Source: Streptomyces sp. WMMC500 (GTDB lineage Bacteria > Actinomycetota > Actinomycetes > Streptomycetales > Streptomycetaceae). From it: a stretch of DNA of 64,000 nucleotides. The translations under genes were made by a program, and so were the position numbers. The notes under the pieces are model-generated. The model did no database searches and was not told the DNA's origin. It saw only the letters and a list, made by a program, of their open reading frames with translations. Shown here piece after piece: positions 1-7,993 of this stretch; position 1 is the first letter of the stretch; each line of letters begins with the position of its first letter. The stretch is from contig NZ_CP114905.1 of assembly GCF_027497195.1 (NCBI RefSeq), forward strand, positions 4,537,001-4,601,000, in the 5' to 3' direction.

Positions 1-1341
1 CGCGCGGTGCTCGACGAGGACGTGGCGCGCTTCGGCGCGATGCAGACCGAGAAGGCGCTGCGGATCGTCTCGGACGTGCTGGCCGCGCTCGACGCCAGCC
101 ACGAGATGGGCCTCGTCCACCGCGACATCAAGCCGGGGAACGTCATGATGACGCGCCGCGAGCAGGTCAAGGTGATGGACTTCGGCATCGCCCGCGCCGT
201 GCAGTCCGGCGTCACGTCGATGACGCAGACGGGCATGGTCGTCGGCACCCCGCAGTACCTCTCCCCCGAGCAGGCCCTGGGCCGCGGCGTGGACGCCCGC
301 TCCGACCTGTACTCGGTGGGCGTGATGCTCTTCGAGCTGCTGACCGGGCGGCTGCCGTTCGACGCGGACTCGCCGCTGGCCATCGCGTACGCGCACGTGC
401 AGGAGCAGCCGCCGGCGCCGTCGTCCATCAACGTGACGGTGCCGCCGGTGGTCGACGCGCTGGTGGCGCGGGCGCTGGCGAAGAACCCCGACGAGCGGTT
501 CGCGAGCGCCGAGCAGATGCGCGACGAGGTGCGCCGGGCGGGCGGCATGACGCCGCCGGGCGCGATGCCGTCCGTCATCGCGGGCGAGCACGCGCGCGAC
601 TCGGGCGCGGGTGTCGGCTCGGCGGTGTTCCCGCCGGTCAACCCGTACCAGTCGCCGCCCCCGGGCGCCGCTGCCGCCACCCCGTACCAGCCGATGCAGC
701 AGCAGGGGTTCGGCCCGGCGCAGCCGCCGCAGCCTCAGCACGGGGGGTACTCCACTCCCCAGCCCTACTCGCTCAGCCCGCACGCGACGCCCGCCGGCGG
801 TGCCGGGAACGGGGGCGGGGGGAACCGCAACGTCGCGGTCATCGCGCTGACCGTCGTCATCGCCGTCACGGTGATCGCGGCGGCCGTCATCGTCATCGCG
901 CTCAACAGCGGCGGCGACGGCAAGCCCGAGGCCAAGCAGACCGGCGGGACCCAGCAGAGCGACCCCAACTCCGACCCGACCGGCGGCACCGCAGAGCCCG
1001 CTGACGACGGCGGCGCGGAGGGCACCGACGGCGGCACGGGCGAGGGCGGCATGATCCCGCCGGACCGGTCCCGCACGATCGACAAGACCCGCTGCACCGA
1101 GCCGCTGACCGACCCCCAGAACGAGGACCTGGTCAGGGTGCCCGACTTCACCTTCAAGGACTACCAGTCGGTGCGCGAGTGCCTCCGCGCGGCGCAGTGG
1201 TCGTACGAGGTGGACGAGGAGCCCGACGAGCTGTGGGGCAAGGACACGGTGCTGGAGCAGAACTTCGACGAGTACGACGAGTACTTCGACCCGTCGAAGG
1301 ACAAGCTGGAGCTCGTCATCGCCACGGGCTACCCGGAGTAG
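1..1341 (+). CDS. Ser/Thr protein kinase, PknB-like (5' end outside window)
   Basis: A membrane Ser/Thr kinase missing its N-lobe because the gene begins upstream of the window. The catalytic loop HRDIKPGNVM lies at about visible codons 40-49, the DFG motif at about 60, and the activation-segment end TPQYLSPEQ near 83. A Pro/Gln/Gly-rich juxtamembrane linker follows, then one transmembrane helix at about codons 278-300. The roughly 130-residue extracellular tail is acidic and Gly/Thr-rich and ends in what looks like one degenerate PASTA-type repeat (VRVPDF...YQSVRECLRAA). It would phosphorylate Ser/Thr residues from the cytoplasmic side of the membrane. The substrate is unknown. A hairpin lies just after the stop. 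Confidence 0.9.
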   Translation, partial: RAVLDEDVARFGAMQTEKALRIVSDVLAALDASHEMGLVHRDIKPGNVMMTRREQVKVMDFGIARAVQSGVTSMTQTGMVVGTPQYLSPEQALGRGVDARSDLYSVGVMLFELLTGRLPFDADSPLAIAYAHVQEQPPAPSSINVTVPPVVDALVARALAKNPDERFASAEQMRDEVRRAGGMTPPGAMPSVIAGEHARDSGAGVGSAVFPPVNPYQSPPPGAAAATPYQPMQQQGFGPAQPPQPQHGGYSTPQPYSLSPHATPAGGAGNGGGGNRNVAVIALTVVIAVTVIAAAVIVIALNSGGDGKPEAKQTGGTQQSDPNSDPTGGTAEPADDGGAEGTDGGTGEGGMIPPDRSRTIDKTRCTEPLTDPQNEDLVRVPDFTFKDYQSVRECLRAAQWSYEVDEEPDELWGKDTVLEQNFDEYDEYFDPSKDKLELVIATGYPE

Positions 1342-1359
1342 AAACCGCACGCACGGCTC

Positions 1360-1393
1360 GGGCCGGGCTTCGTCCCCTGGACGAACCCGGCCC
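1360..1393 (+). terminator. Hairpin terminator after the kinase gene
   Basis: GGGCCGGGCTTCGTCC pairs with GGACGAACCCGGCCC, with a single bulged C and a very short loop. It lies 19 bases after the kinase stop and between convergent genes (kinase rightward, bpa leftward). There is no T-tract, as is usual for hairpin terminators in very GC-rich actinomycetes, and it could serve both strands. Confidence 0.6.
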
Positions 1394-1443
1394 GTCGCCG
1401 TGTGGGCGGTGTGCGGTGGAGCGGTGGAGCGCCCGGTCCCGCG

Positions 1444-2007
1444 TCAGAGGTACGGGCCGCCGCTGCGGCCGTGCTCCGGGCCCACCTCGCCCTGGTCGTC
1501 GCCGCCGAGACTGCCGGGCGGCAGGGCCCGGCGCATCTGTTCGAGCTGCGCCCGCGCGGCCATCTGCTGCGCGAACAGCGTGGTCTGGATGCCGTGGAAG
1601 AGCCCTTCGAGCCAGCCGACCAACTGCGCCTGCGCGATGCGCAGCTCCGCCTCCGTCGGCACGGTCTCGTCGGTGAACGGCAGCGTCAGCCGCTCCAGCT
1701 CGTCGATCAGGTCGGGCGCGAGGCCGTCCTCCAGCTCCTTCACCGAGCTGGAGTGGATCTCCTTCAGCCGGGCGCGGCTCGCCTCGTCCAGAGGCGCGGC
1801 CCGTACCTCCTCCAGCAACTGCTTGATCATGCTGCCGATGCGCATGACCTTCGCCGGCTGCTCGACCTTGTCCGTCAGGGGGATCTCGCGGCTCTCCTCG
1901 TCCGCGCCGCCGTCGCCCGGCGCGACGGTCCCGCGTGCCATGCCGTCGGGTCCTACCACCACCACCTGGGGGGAATCTGACGGGCGCTCGTTGCTCGGAG
2001 TATTCAT
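1444..2007 (-). CDS. bpa: Bacterial proteasome activator Bpa (DUF2587)
   Basis: 187 residues. The central helical segment (LTDKVEQPAKVMRIGSMIK, then SSVKELEDGLAPDLIDELER) is the conserved core of the DUF2587 family, the ATP-independent ring activator of the actinobacterial 20S proteasome. The protein ends in Gly-Pro-Tyr-Leu, close to the GQYL tail by which mycobacterial Bpa/PafE docks into the alpha-ring pockets of the proteasome. The N-terminal 35 residues are polar and probably disordered. The ATG at 2007 is chosen because conserved sequence starts soon after it and the upstream in-frame sequence is low-complexity. It is transcribed convergently with the kinase gene. Proteasome subunit genes are not in the window. 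Confidence 0.88.
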   Translation of the reverse strand: MNTPSNERPSDSPQVVVVGPDGMARGTVAPGDGGADEESREIPLTDKVEQPAKVMRIGSMIKQLLEEVRAAPLDEASRARLKEIHSSSVKELEDGLAPDLIDELERLTLPFTDETVPTEAELRIAQAQLVGWLEGLFHGIQTTLFAQQMAARAQLEQMRRALPPGSLGGDDQGEVGPEHGRSGGPYL

Positions 2008-2131
2008 GCGTCCATTGTCGCGCACGGGCCGGGCGGCGGGGGTGCCGGGATCTTGGGCGGCGGGGGTGGATCTCATGGGCCGGGACGGGGTGCCGGTCGG
2101 AGCGCTCGGGGGCCATCCGGAGGTCTCGGGG

Positions 2132-3394
2132 TCAGCGGCGGCGGAGGCGGAGGGCGAAGTACGCCAGGCCCAGGCCGGTGAGGGCCATGCCGGTGCCGAG
2201 GGGCAGCACGCGGTCCGCCGTGCGGGAGCTGCGCCGCGGAGGGCGGTCGGCGGCGTCGGCCTGGGCGTCCGGGACGAAGGTGAGGCTCTGCGCCGGGGCC
2301 GGGGTGTGGTCGGTGCCGGGTACGGGGGCGTTGCTGCTGCGGTACGGGGCGGGGTCGCGGGGGCGGACGTGCGGGGGGCCCGGAGGGCCGGGGGCGGGAG
2401 CGGAGGCGCGGGGGCGGTCGGGGCGGCCCGGGCGGCCGGGGCGGCCGGGGCGGTGGCCCCGGGGGCGGTCGCGGGCGGCGTCGCGGCGCTTGCCGTGGGG
2501 GGTGGGAGTGGTTGCGGGGGAGCGGTCGGCGTGCGGGGACCGGGGGGCGGTGGGGCGGTCCGGGCGCGGGGCCGCGGGCGGTGCCGGAGGGCAGGGGCGG
2601 GGGGTGCGGTCCCGGTTCGGCGGGCCGGGGCGGGGCGGGACGGGGGGTGCGGGCCGGTCGGCACCGGGGGCGCGGGGTTCCCCGGGGGCGCCGGGGGGCG
2701 GTGGGCCGGGGGGCCCGGGGCGGCGCGGGCGGTCGGGGCGGGGTGGCGCGGTGACGTCGCCGGGGGGTGGGGCGGTGTCCGGGCGACCGGGGTGGCGACG
2801 GCCTTCGCCGGCGCCGTTGCCGGCGAGGCGGTCGGGGCGGCGGGGGCGGTCGGCGTCGCGGTCGCGGTCGTGATCACGGTCGGGGTCCGGGTCGGGGTCG
2901 CGGTCGTGATCGCGGTCACGGTCGCGGTCGGCGTCGCGCTCACGGTCGTGATCGCCGTCGGCGTCGCGGTCGCGGTCCTCGTCGCGATCGGAGGGGCGTG
3001 CCGCGGTGCGGGGGCGGTCGTCTCCGGTGCCGGGACGGTCGTCCGCGGTACGGGGGCGGTCCGGCGCCGCGCGCGGGCGGCTGCCCGGCCTGCCATGCCC
3101 GGCCTCCGGCGCACCGCGGCCGCGGCCGGCGGCCTGGTTCGCCGACGTCCCCGCGGCGCGGGCGCGCTCGGTCACCGCGCCCTCCCGGGCCGTCCCGGGG
3201 CGGGTGCCGGTCCGCGCCGCGGCGCCCGCCGCGTGCGGCGTCCCGCGCTGCTCCCCGTACGCCGTCGGCCGCCCCGCGCCGCCGCCCGCCGGCGCGCTTC
3301 CGTGCGCGAGCTCCTGCCCCGCCACGGTCCCCTGCCACAGCACCACCGCCACCACCCCGGCCGCGAGGCGCGGACGACGTGCGGGAGCAGCCAC
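2132..3394 (-). CDS. Exported, low-complexity Asp/Arg/His-rich repeat protein with C-terminal membrane anchor
   Basis: 420 residues, GTG start preceded by GGAAGG at suitable spacing. Residues 1-28 look like a signal peptide (basic n-region, then AAGVVAVVLWQGTVAGQ). A Pro/Arg/Ala-rich body follows with a stretch of alternating Asp-Arg and Asp-His dipeptides at about residues 135-190. Most of the rest is Pro/Arg/Gly-rich and likely disordered. The C-terminus is a hydrophobic helix preceded by LPLGTG and followed by RLRRR, the layout of a wall- or membrane-anchored protein, although the motif is not a standard LPxTG or LAxTG. I do not recognise a family. Function is unknown; the dipeptide tract could be a metal- or polyanion-binding spacer. 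Confidence 0.6.
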   Translation of the reverse strand: MAAPARRPRLAAGVVAVVLWQGTVAGQELAHGSAPAGGGAGRPTAYGEQRGTPHAAGAAARTGTRPGTAREGAVTERARAAGTSANQAAGRGRGAPEAGHGRPGSRPRAAPDRPRTADDRPGTGDDRPRTAARPSDRDEDRDRDADGDHDRERDADRDRDRDHDRDPDPDPDRDHDRDRDADRPRRPDRLAGNGAGEGRRHPGRPDTAPPPGDVTAPPRPDRPRRPGPPGPPPPGAPGEPRAPGADRPAPPVPPRPGPPNRDRTPRPCPPAPPAAPRPDRPTAPRSPHADRSPATTPTPHGKRRDAARDRPRGHRPGRPGRPGRPDRPRASAPAPGPPGPPHVRPRDPAPYRSSNAPVPGTDHTPAPAQSLTFVPDAQADAADRPPRRSSRTADRVLPLGTGMALTGLGLAYFALRLRRR

Positions 3395-3523
3395 GGCGGA
3401 GACCCTTCCGTGCCGGCAGTGCTGACCCGACCAGAGTCACATAATCCGATAATGCCGACATTCGGGGCTACGCCGTGCGGGTGGCCGGCCCGCACGGCGC
3501 CACGCCGGTCGCGTACCCGCCCG

Positions 3524-4501
3524 TCACGTCGTCAGCAGCAGCTTCCCCACGTGCGCGCTCGACTCCATCACCCGGTGCGCCTCCGCCGCCTGCTGCACCG
3601 GCAGCGTCCGGTCCACGATCGGCCGCACCCGGTCCGCCTCCACCAGCGGCCACACGTGCTCCCGTACCGCCGACACGATCGCCGCCTTCTCTCCCGGCGG
3701 CCGGCCGCGCAGCGACGTCGCCGTGATCGCCCCGCGCTTGGCCAGCAGCGCGCCGAGGTTCAGCTCCCCCTTCCCGCCGCCCTGCAGCCCGATCACCGCG
3801 ATCCGGCCATTGACCGCCAGCGCCTTCACGTTCTGCGCCAGGTACGCCGCGCCGACGATGTCCAGGATCACGTCCGCGCCCGCGCCCTCCGTGGCGGCGC
3901 GCACCTCCTTGACGAAGTCCTGCTCGCGGTAGTTGACGAGCACGTCCGCGCCCAGCTCGCGGCAGTACTCCAGCTTCTCCGCGCTGCCCGCCGTCACCGC
4001 CACCCGGGCGCCGACCGCCTTGGCCAACTGCACCGCCATCGTGCCGATGCCGCTGCCGCCGCCGTGCACGAGCAGCGTCTCGCCGGGGCGCAGGTGCGCG
4101 ATCATGAACACGTTCGACCAGACCGTGCACGCCACTTCGGGCAGCGCGGCGGCGGTCACCGCGTCGTGCCCGCGCGGTACGGGCAGCAGTTGCCCGGCCG
4201 GCACCGCGACCTTCTCCGCGTACCCGCCGCCGGCGAGCAGCGCGCACACCTCGTCGCCGACCTGCCAGTCGCTCACTCCCGCGCCGAGCGCGGCGATCCG
4301 TCCCGCGCACTCCAGTCCGGGGTACGGGGACGCGCCGGCGGGCGGTTCGTAGAACCCCTGGCGCTGCAGCACGTCCGCGCGGTTCACACCGGCGGCAGCC
4401 ACCTCGATCAGCACTTCGCCTTGCGCCGGCACGGGGTCGGGTACCTCGGCCCAGACGAGCGCGTCGGGGCCGCCGGGCTCTGAGATGGTGATCGCATGCA
4501 T
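3524..4501 (-). CDS. NAD(P)H:quinone oxidoreductase (zeta-crystallin-type MDR)
   Basis: 325 residues, ATG at 4501, 13 bp after the channel gene stop. It has the QOR layout: an N-terminal GroES-like domain with AAAGVNRADVLQRQG and the YPGLECAGRI signature, then a Rossmann domain with the nucleotide-binding loop HGGGSGIG at 146-153. The cysteine/histidine zinc ligands of alcohol dehydrogenases are absent, which supports a quinone or enone reductase rather than an alcohol dehydrogenase. It would reduce quinones with NADPH in the cytosol. It is the last gene of a close-packed leftward run (MobA-like, MoeA, K+ channel, QOR), so it is probably co-transcribed with them. The physiological substrate cannot be read from sequence. 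Confidence 0.87.
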   Translation of the reverse strand: MHAITISEPGGPDALVWAEVPDPVPAQGEVLIEVAAAGVNRADVLQRQGFYEPPAGASPYPGLECAGRIAALGAGVSDWQVGDEVCALLAGGGYAEKVAVPAGQLLPVPRGHDAVTAAALPEVACTVWSNVFMIAHLRPGETLLVHGGGSGIGTMAVQLAKAVGARVAVTAGSAEKLEYCRELGADVLVNYREQDFVKEVRAATEGAGADVILDIVGAAYLAQNVKALAVNGRIAVIGLQGGGKGELNLGALLAKRGAITATSLRGRPPGEKAAIVSAVREHVWPLVEADRVRPIVDRTLPVQQAAEAHRVMESSAHVGKLLLTT

Positions 4502-4514
4502 GCGGTGGACGCTA

Positions 4515-5774
4515 CTACTCCGCGTCGTCCGGGCGGTCCCGTTCGTCCCTCCCGCCCCGCTCGCCGTTGCGGTTCCGGCCACGGCCGGGCTCGCGGTCGC
4601 GGTCCGCACCGCCCAGCTCGCCGTGCGCGCCGTAGCCCCTGGGGTCCCTGGCGCCCCTGGAGTCACGGATGTCGTCGTAGTCCCGGTGGCCGCGGTCCCG
4701 GCGCCCGCCGAGGTCCCAGCCACCCTCGCGGGTGACTATGCGTTCCTTCTCCGGCGTCGTCGCGGGTCCTGCGGCCCGGCTGATGGTGATCAGACGGTCC
4801 GTCATCTCCAGCCGGCCGACGTCCGGATCGTCGTACGCCATCAGCCGGTGCCCGCGCTTGACCGCCACCACCAGGTCGTCGGTCTCGCGCGGCAGCAGCC
4901 CGGCCTCCGCCTTGGTCGCCGGGCGCTCGATGAGGTCCAGCCCTGACCCCTGCACGATCAGGTCCTCCAGCACCGTGCCCGCGCTCGGGCTCAGCACCGA
5001 CAGGCCGAGCAGCCGGCCCGCGGCGCTGGAGCTGGTGATGACGGCGTCCGCGCCGGACTGGCGCAGCAGCGGCGCGTTCTCCTCCTCGCGCACCGCGGTC
5101 ACGATCTTCGCCCGCGGGTTCAACTGCCGGACCGTCAGCGTCACCAGCACCGCCGTGTCGTCGCGCTGGGGCGCGATGACGAACTGGGCCGCCCGCTGCC
5201 CCTCGGCGCGCAGCAGCACGGCGGAGCGCGTCGCGTCGCCGACGACGCCGGAGTAGCCGTCGGCGTTGGCCGCCTCGATGACCTTCCCGCTCGGGTCGAT
5301 GATCACGACCTGGCCCTTGTCCAGCCCCTTGGCGCGCAGCGTCTGCAGCGCCGAGCGGCCCTTCGTGCCGTAGCCGACGATGACGGTGTGATCGCGCAAC
5401 GCGGACCTCCAGCGATCGAGCCGCCACTGGTGGCGGGTGCGCTCGGTGAGCACCTCAAGGGTGGTGCCGACGAGGATGATCAGGAAGAGCACCCGCAGCG
5501 GCGTCACCACGAGGACGGTGGTGAGCCGGGTGCCGTGGGTGGCGGGGACGATGTCGCCGTAGCCGGTGGTGGAGAGGGAGACGGTCGCGTAGTACGCGGC
5601 GTCCAGCAGGCCGACTTCGCCGCCGGCGTTGTCGTGGTAGCCCTCGCGGCCCAGGTAGACGACGAACACGGCGAGCGCGAGGACGGCGAGCGCGGCGACG
5701 ATGCGGCCGCCGACCTGGCGCAGGGGCGCGCGGGGGCGGCGGGGCAGGGCGACCTGTTGGTCCGGGTACTTCAC
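4515..5774 (-). CDS. Potassium channel with RCK/TrkA-N domain
   Basis: 419 residues, GTG start. Two transmembrane helices (about 24-42 and 85-105) flank a pore loop carrying the K+ selectivity filter TTGYGD at 69-74. A TrkA-N Rossmann domain begins near 128 (HTVIVGYGTKGRSALQTL), followed by a TrkA-C-like region to about 335. The last 70 residues are rich in Arg, Asp and Gly and look disordered. The architecture is that of a ligand-gated 2TM-RCK channel in the plasma membrane. The start overlaps the moeA stop as GTGA, so translation is probably coupled to the molybdenum-cofactor gene upstream, an unexpected partnership. Confidence 0.92.
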   Translation of the reverse strand: MKYPDQQVALPRRPRAPLRQVGGRIVAALAVLALAVFVVYLGREGYHDNAGGEVGLLDAAYYATVSLSTTGYGDIVPATHGTRLTTVLVVTPLRVLFLIILVGTTLEVLTERTRHQWRLDRWRSALRDHTVIVGYGTKGRSALQTLRAKGLDKGQVVIIDPSGKVIEAANADGYSGVVGDATRSAVLLRAEGQRAAQFVIAPQRDDTAVLVTLTVRQLNPRAKIVTAVREEENAPLLRQSGADAVITSSSAAGRLLGLSVLSPSAGTVLEDLIVQGSGLDLIERPATKAEAGLLPRETDDLVVAVKRGHRLMAYDDPDVGRLEMTDRLITISRAAGPATTPEKERIVTREGGWDLGGRRDRGHRDYDDIRDSRGARDPRGYGAHGELGGADRDREPGRGRNRNGERGGRDERDRPDDAE

Positions 5775-7993
5775 GCGGGGCCTGCCGGGGGGCCTGCCGG
5801 GGTGGTCGCGGCCGCCCACGGCAGCCGCAGGACGCGCACGGGCGTGCCGGCGGGGGCGCCGCCGGGCGGGACGACGGCGAGCGCGTCGGCGACGGCGAGG
5901 CCGCGGAGCATGGCGGGGCCGGCGAAGTGCAGGGGGCGCGCGGCGGGGTGCGCTGTGGTGGGGTGCGCTGTGGCGGGGTGCTCCAGGGCGACCGGCACCA
6001 GCCGGGTGTCCGTCGGGTGCCCCGTCGTGTCCGCGGTGACCACCGCCTCCGGCGGCTCCGGCACGGGCGCGCCGCCCAGCACGCGCACCAGCGGCTCGGC
6101 GAGCGTGAGCAGCGCGGAGACCGCCGCCAGCGGATTGCCGGGCAGACCGACGACGTGCGCGCCGGTCGGCAGTACGGCGAGCAGCATCGGGTGGCCGGGG
6201 CGTACGGCGACGCCGTCGACGACCAGGTCGGCCTTGAGGCGGCGCAGGGTGCCGTGGACGTGGTCGACGGGGCCCGCGGCGGTGCCGCCGGTGGTCACGA
6301 CGACGTCCGCGGTGGAGGTGGCGACGGCCTCGTACAGCAGCTCCGCGTCGTCCCCGAGGCGGCGGGTGACGAACGGCTCGGCGCCGCACGCGCGCAGCCA
6401 CGGCGCCAGCATCGGGCCGAGCGCGTCGCGGACGCGGCCCTCGCGGGGCAGGCCGCGGTGCTGCAACTCCGCGCCGAGGACGAGCACTTCGACGCGGGGG
6501 CGGCGGACGACACTCAGCTCGTCGTGGCCGGCGGCGGCGGCGAGGCCGAGGACGGCGGGGGTGACGCGCGCGCCGGCGGGCAGCAGTTCGGCGCCGGCGC
6601 GGCACTCCTGGCCGCGGGGGCGGATGTCCTGGCCGGTACGGACGTCCTGGGCTGCGGTGGCTCGGGCGGCTCGGGCGGCTGTTGCGCCTGAGGGGGCTGC
6701 GGTGGCGTGGAGGCTGCCGTCGTCGCGGAGTTCGGCGTGCTCGGAGCGGAGGACGCCGGTGGCGCCGGGCGGGACCCGGGCGCCGGTGGCGATGCGTACG
6801 GCGTGGCCGTCGGGCAGCGCGGGGTGGGCGGCGTGGCCGGCGAGGACGCCCTGCCCCGCGGAGTCGAGCCGCCAGGGACCGGGACCGGCGACGGCGTAGC
6901 CGTCCATGGCGGAGGTGTCGAAGGGGGGCAGGTCGACGAGGGCCCGGAGCGGATCGGCGAGCACCTGCCCGTACGCCCCGGCCGCCGGCACCACGACGGC
7001 ACCCAGCCGCCGCCCGGACCGCACGGCGACCCGCCGGGCGGCGTCCCAGGACAGCCCGCGCGGGTCGCGGGGTGCACGCCCGGCGCGTCCGTCGAGCCCG
7101 AGCGCCACGTCCAGCGGATCCCCGCCGCGCGCCACGGAGGCGCCGGCGCGGCCCTGGGTGCGGCGCCCATTGCCCGCGTCCCCGTCGGCCCCGCCGCCGT
7201 GCGCCCCGGGACCATGCCGAGCCCCGGCACGCGCGTCCCGCGCGGCGGGGCCGTCCGGCGCCCCCGCGCCACGTCCGTCGGGACGAGCGGCCGAGTCCAT
7301 GCGGCTCTCCGGCCCGACGGGGCTCCACCCGTCCGCCGTCTCGATCCCACGCCGGGGCGCGGCACCGCCCGGCCGCCGCGCACTCCCCTCATGCGCTCGG
7401 GCGCCCTCCGCGCCACCGGGCTCGGCGCGACGTCCGGGGACCCCCCGCACAGCCGGCCCGGCCGCGGTGTCCCCGCGCGCCGCACGACCGCCCTCCGTGC
7501 CGGCGGGCTCAGCGCGACGTCCCGGAACCGCCCGGGCGCCCGGCTCGGCCACCGCGGCGCCGCGCGACTCGGGGCTACGGCCTCGCGCCCAGCGCGCGGG
7601 GGCGCCGTCCGTGCCGCCCCGCGGCCCGGTGGCGCGCCGGCCGGCGCCGCGGCCGGCCGTACCCGAGCGCGGCGACGTATCCCGTCCTTCACGCGTGCCC
7701 GGCTGCTCAGTCGCCGCCGAGGCGTCGCCGAATCCCTCCGGTCCCGGACGCGGTCCGCCCGGCGCCCCCGCCCCGCGCTCCCGCGCGCCCTCCTCGTCGG
7801 GAGCCGTGCGCGGTTCCACGAGGGTGAAGGCGTCGCCGTAGGTGTCGGCCAGGTCGCGGCGGTCGTTCGCCAGCGCCAGCGCGTCCGCGAACTCGTCGCC
7901 GCGCGCGCCGGTTTCGCCGTCGCCGCCGTGCCCGCCCGCGGCTCCGGCGCCGGTTTCTGGAGCGCGCCGGTCGCCGCGCCGACCAGACGTCAT
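5771..7993 (-). CDS. moeA: Molybdopterin molybdotransferase MoeA with a long N-terminal extension
   Basis: 740 residues if started at the ATG overlapping the upstream stop (ATGA). Residues from about 285 on are a normal MoeA: FDTSAMDGYAV near 361, the TTGGTAAGPVDHVHG loop, and GLPGNPLAAV near 614. It inserts molybdate into adenylylated molybdopterin. The first 285 residues are almost wholly low-complexity (Gly, Ala, Arg, Pro, Glu) except for DEFADALALANDRRDLADTY near the start, which looks structured. MoeA is usually about 400-430 residues, so the extension is unusual. A shorter protein starting internally is possible, but no convincing internal ribosome site was seen. It is translationally coupled on both sides. 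Confidence 0.85.
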   Translation of the reverse strand: MTSGRRGDRRAPETGAGAAGGHGGDGETGARGDEFADALALANDRRDLADTYGDAFTLVEPRTAPDEEGARERGAGAPGGPRPGPEGFGDASAATEQPGTREGRDTSPRSGTAGRGAGRRATGPRGGTDGAPARWARGRSPESRGAAVAEPGARAVPGRRAEPAGTEGGRAARGDTAAGPAVRGVPGRRAEPGGAEGARAHEGSARRPGGAAPRRGIETADGWSPVGPESRMDSAARPDGRGAGAPDGPAARDARAGARHGPGAHGGGADGDAGNGRRTQGRAGASVARGGDPLDVALGLDGRAGRAPRDPRGLSWDAARRVAVRSGRRLGAVVVPAAGAYGQVLADPLRALVDLPPFDTSAMDGYAVAGPGPWRLDSAGQGVLAGHAAHPALPDGHAVRIATGARVPPGATGVLRSEHAELRDDGSLHATAAPSGATAARAARATAAQDVRTGQDIRPRGQECRAGAELLPAGARVTPAVLGLAAAAGHDELSVVRRPRVEVLVLGAELQHRGLPREGRVRDALGPMLAPWLRACGAEPFVTRRLGDDAELLYEAVATSTADVVVTTGGTAAGPVDHVHGTLRRLKADLVVDGVAVRPGHPMLLAVLPTGAHVVGLPGNPLAAVSALLTLAEPLVRVLGGAPVPEPPEAVVTADTTGHPTDTRLVPVALEHPATAHPTTAHPAARPLHFAGPAMLRGLAVADALAVVPPGGAPAGTPVRVLRLPWAAATTPAGPPAGPA

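Noticed and set aside
1400..4483. A 1027-codon open frame on the plus strand
   Set aside because: It runs antisense to bpa, the repeat protein and QOR, all with recognisable domains or signals. Long antisense frames are normal at this GC content.
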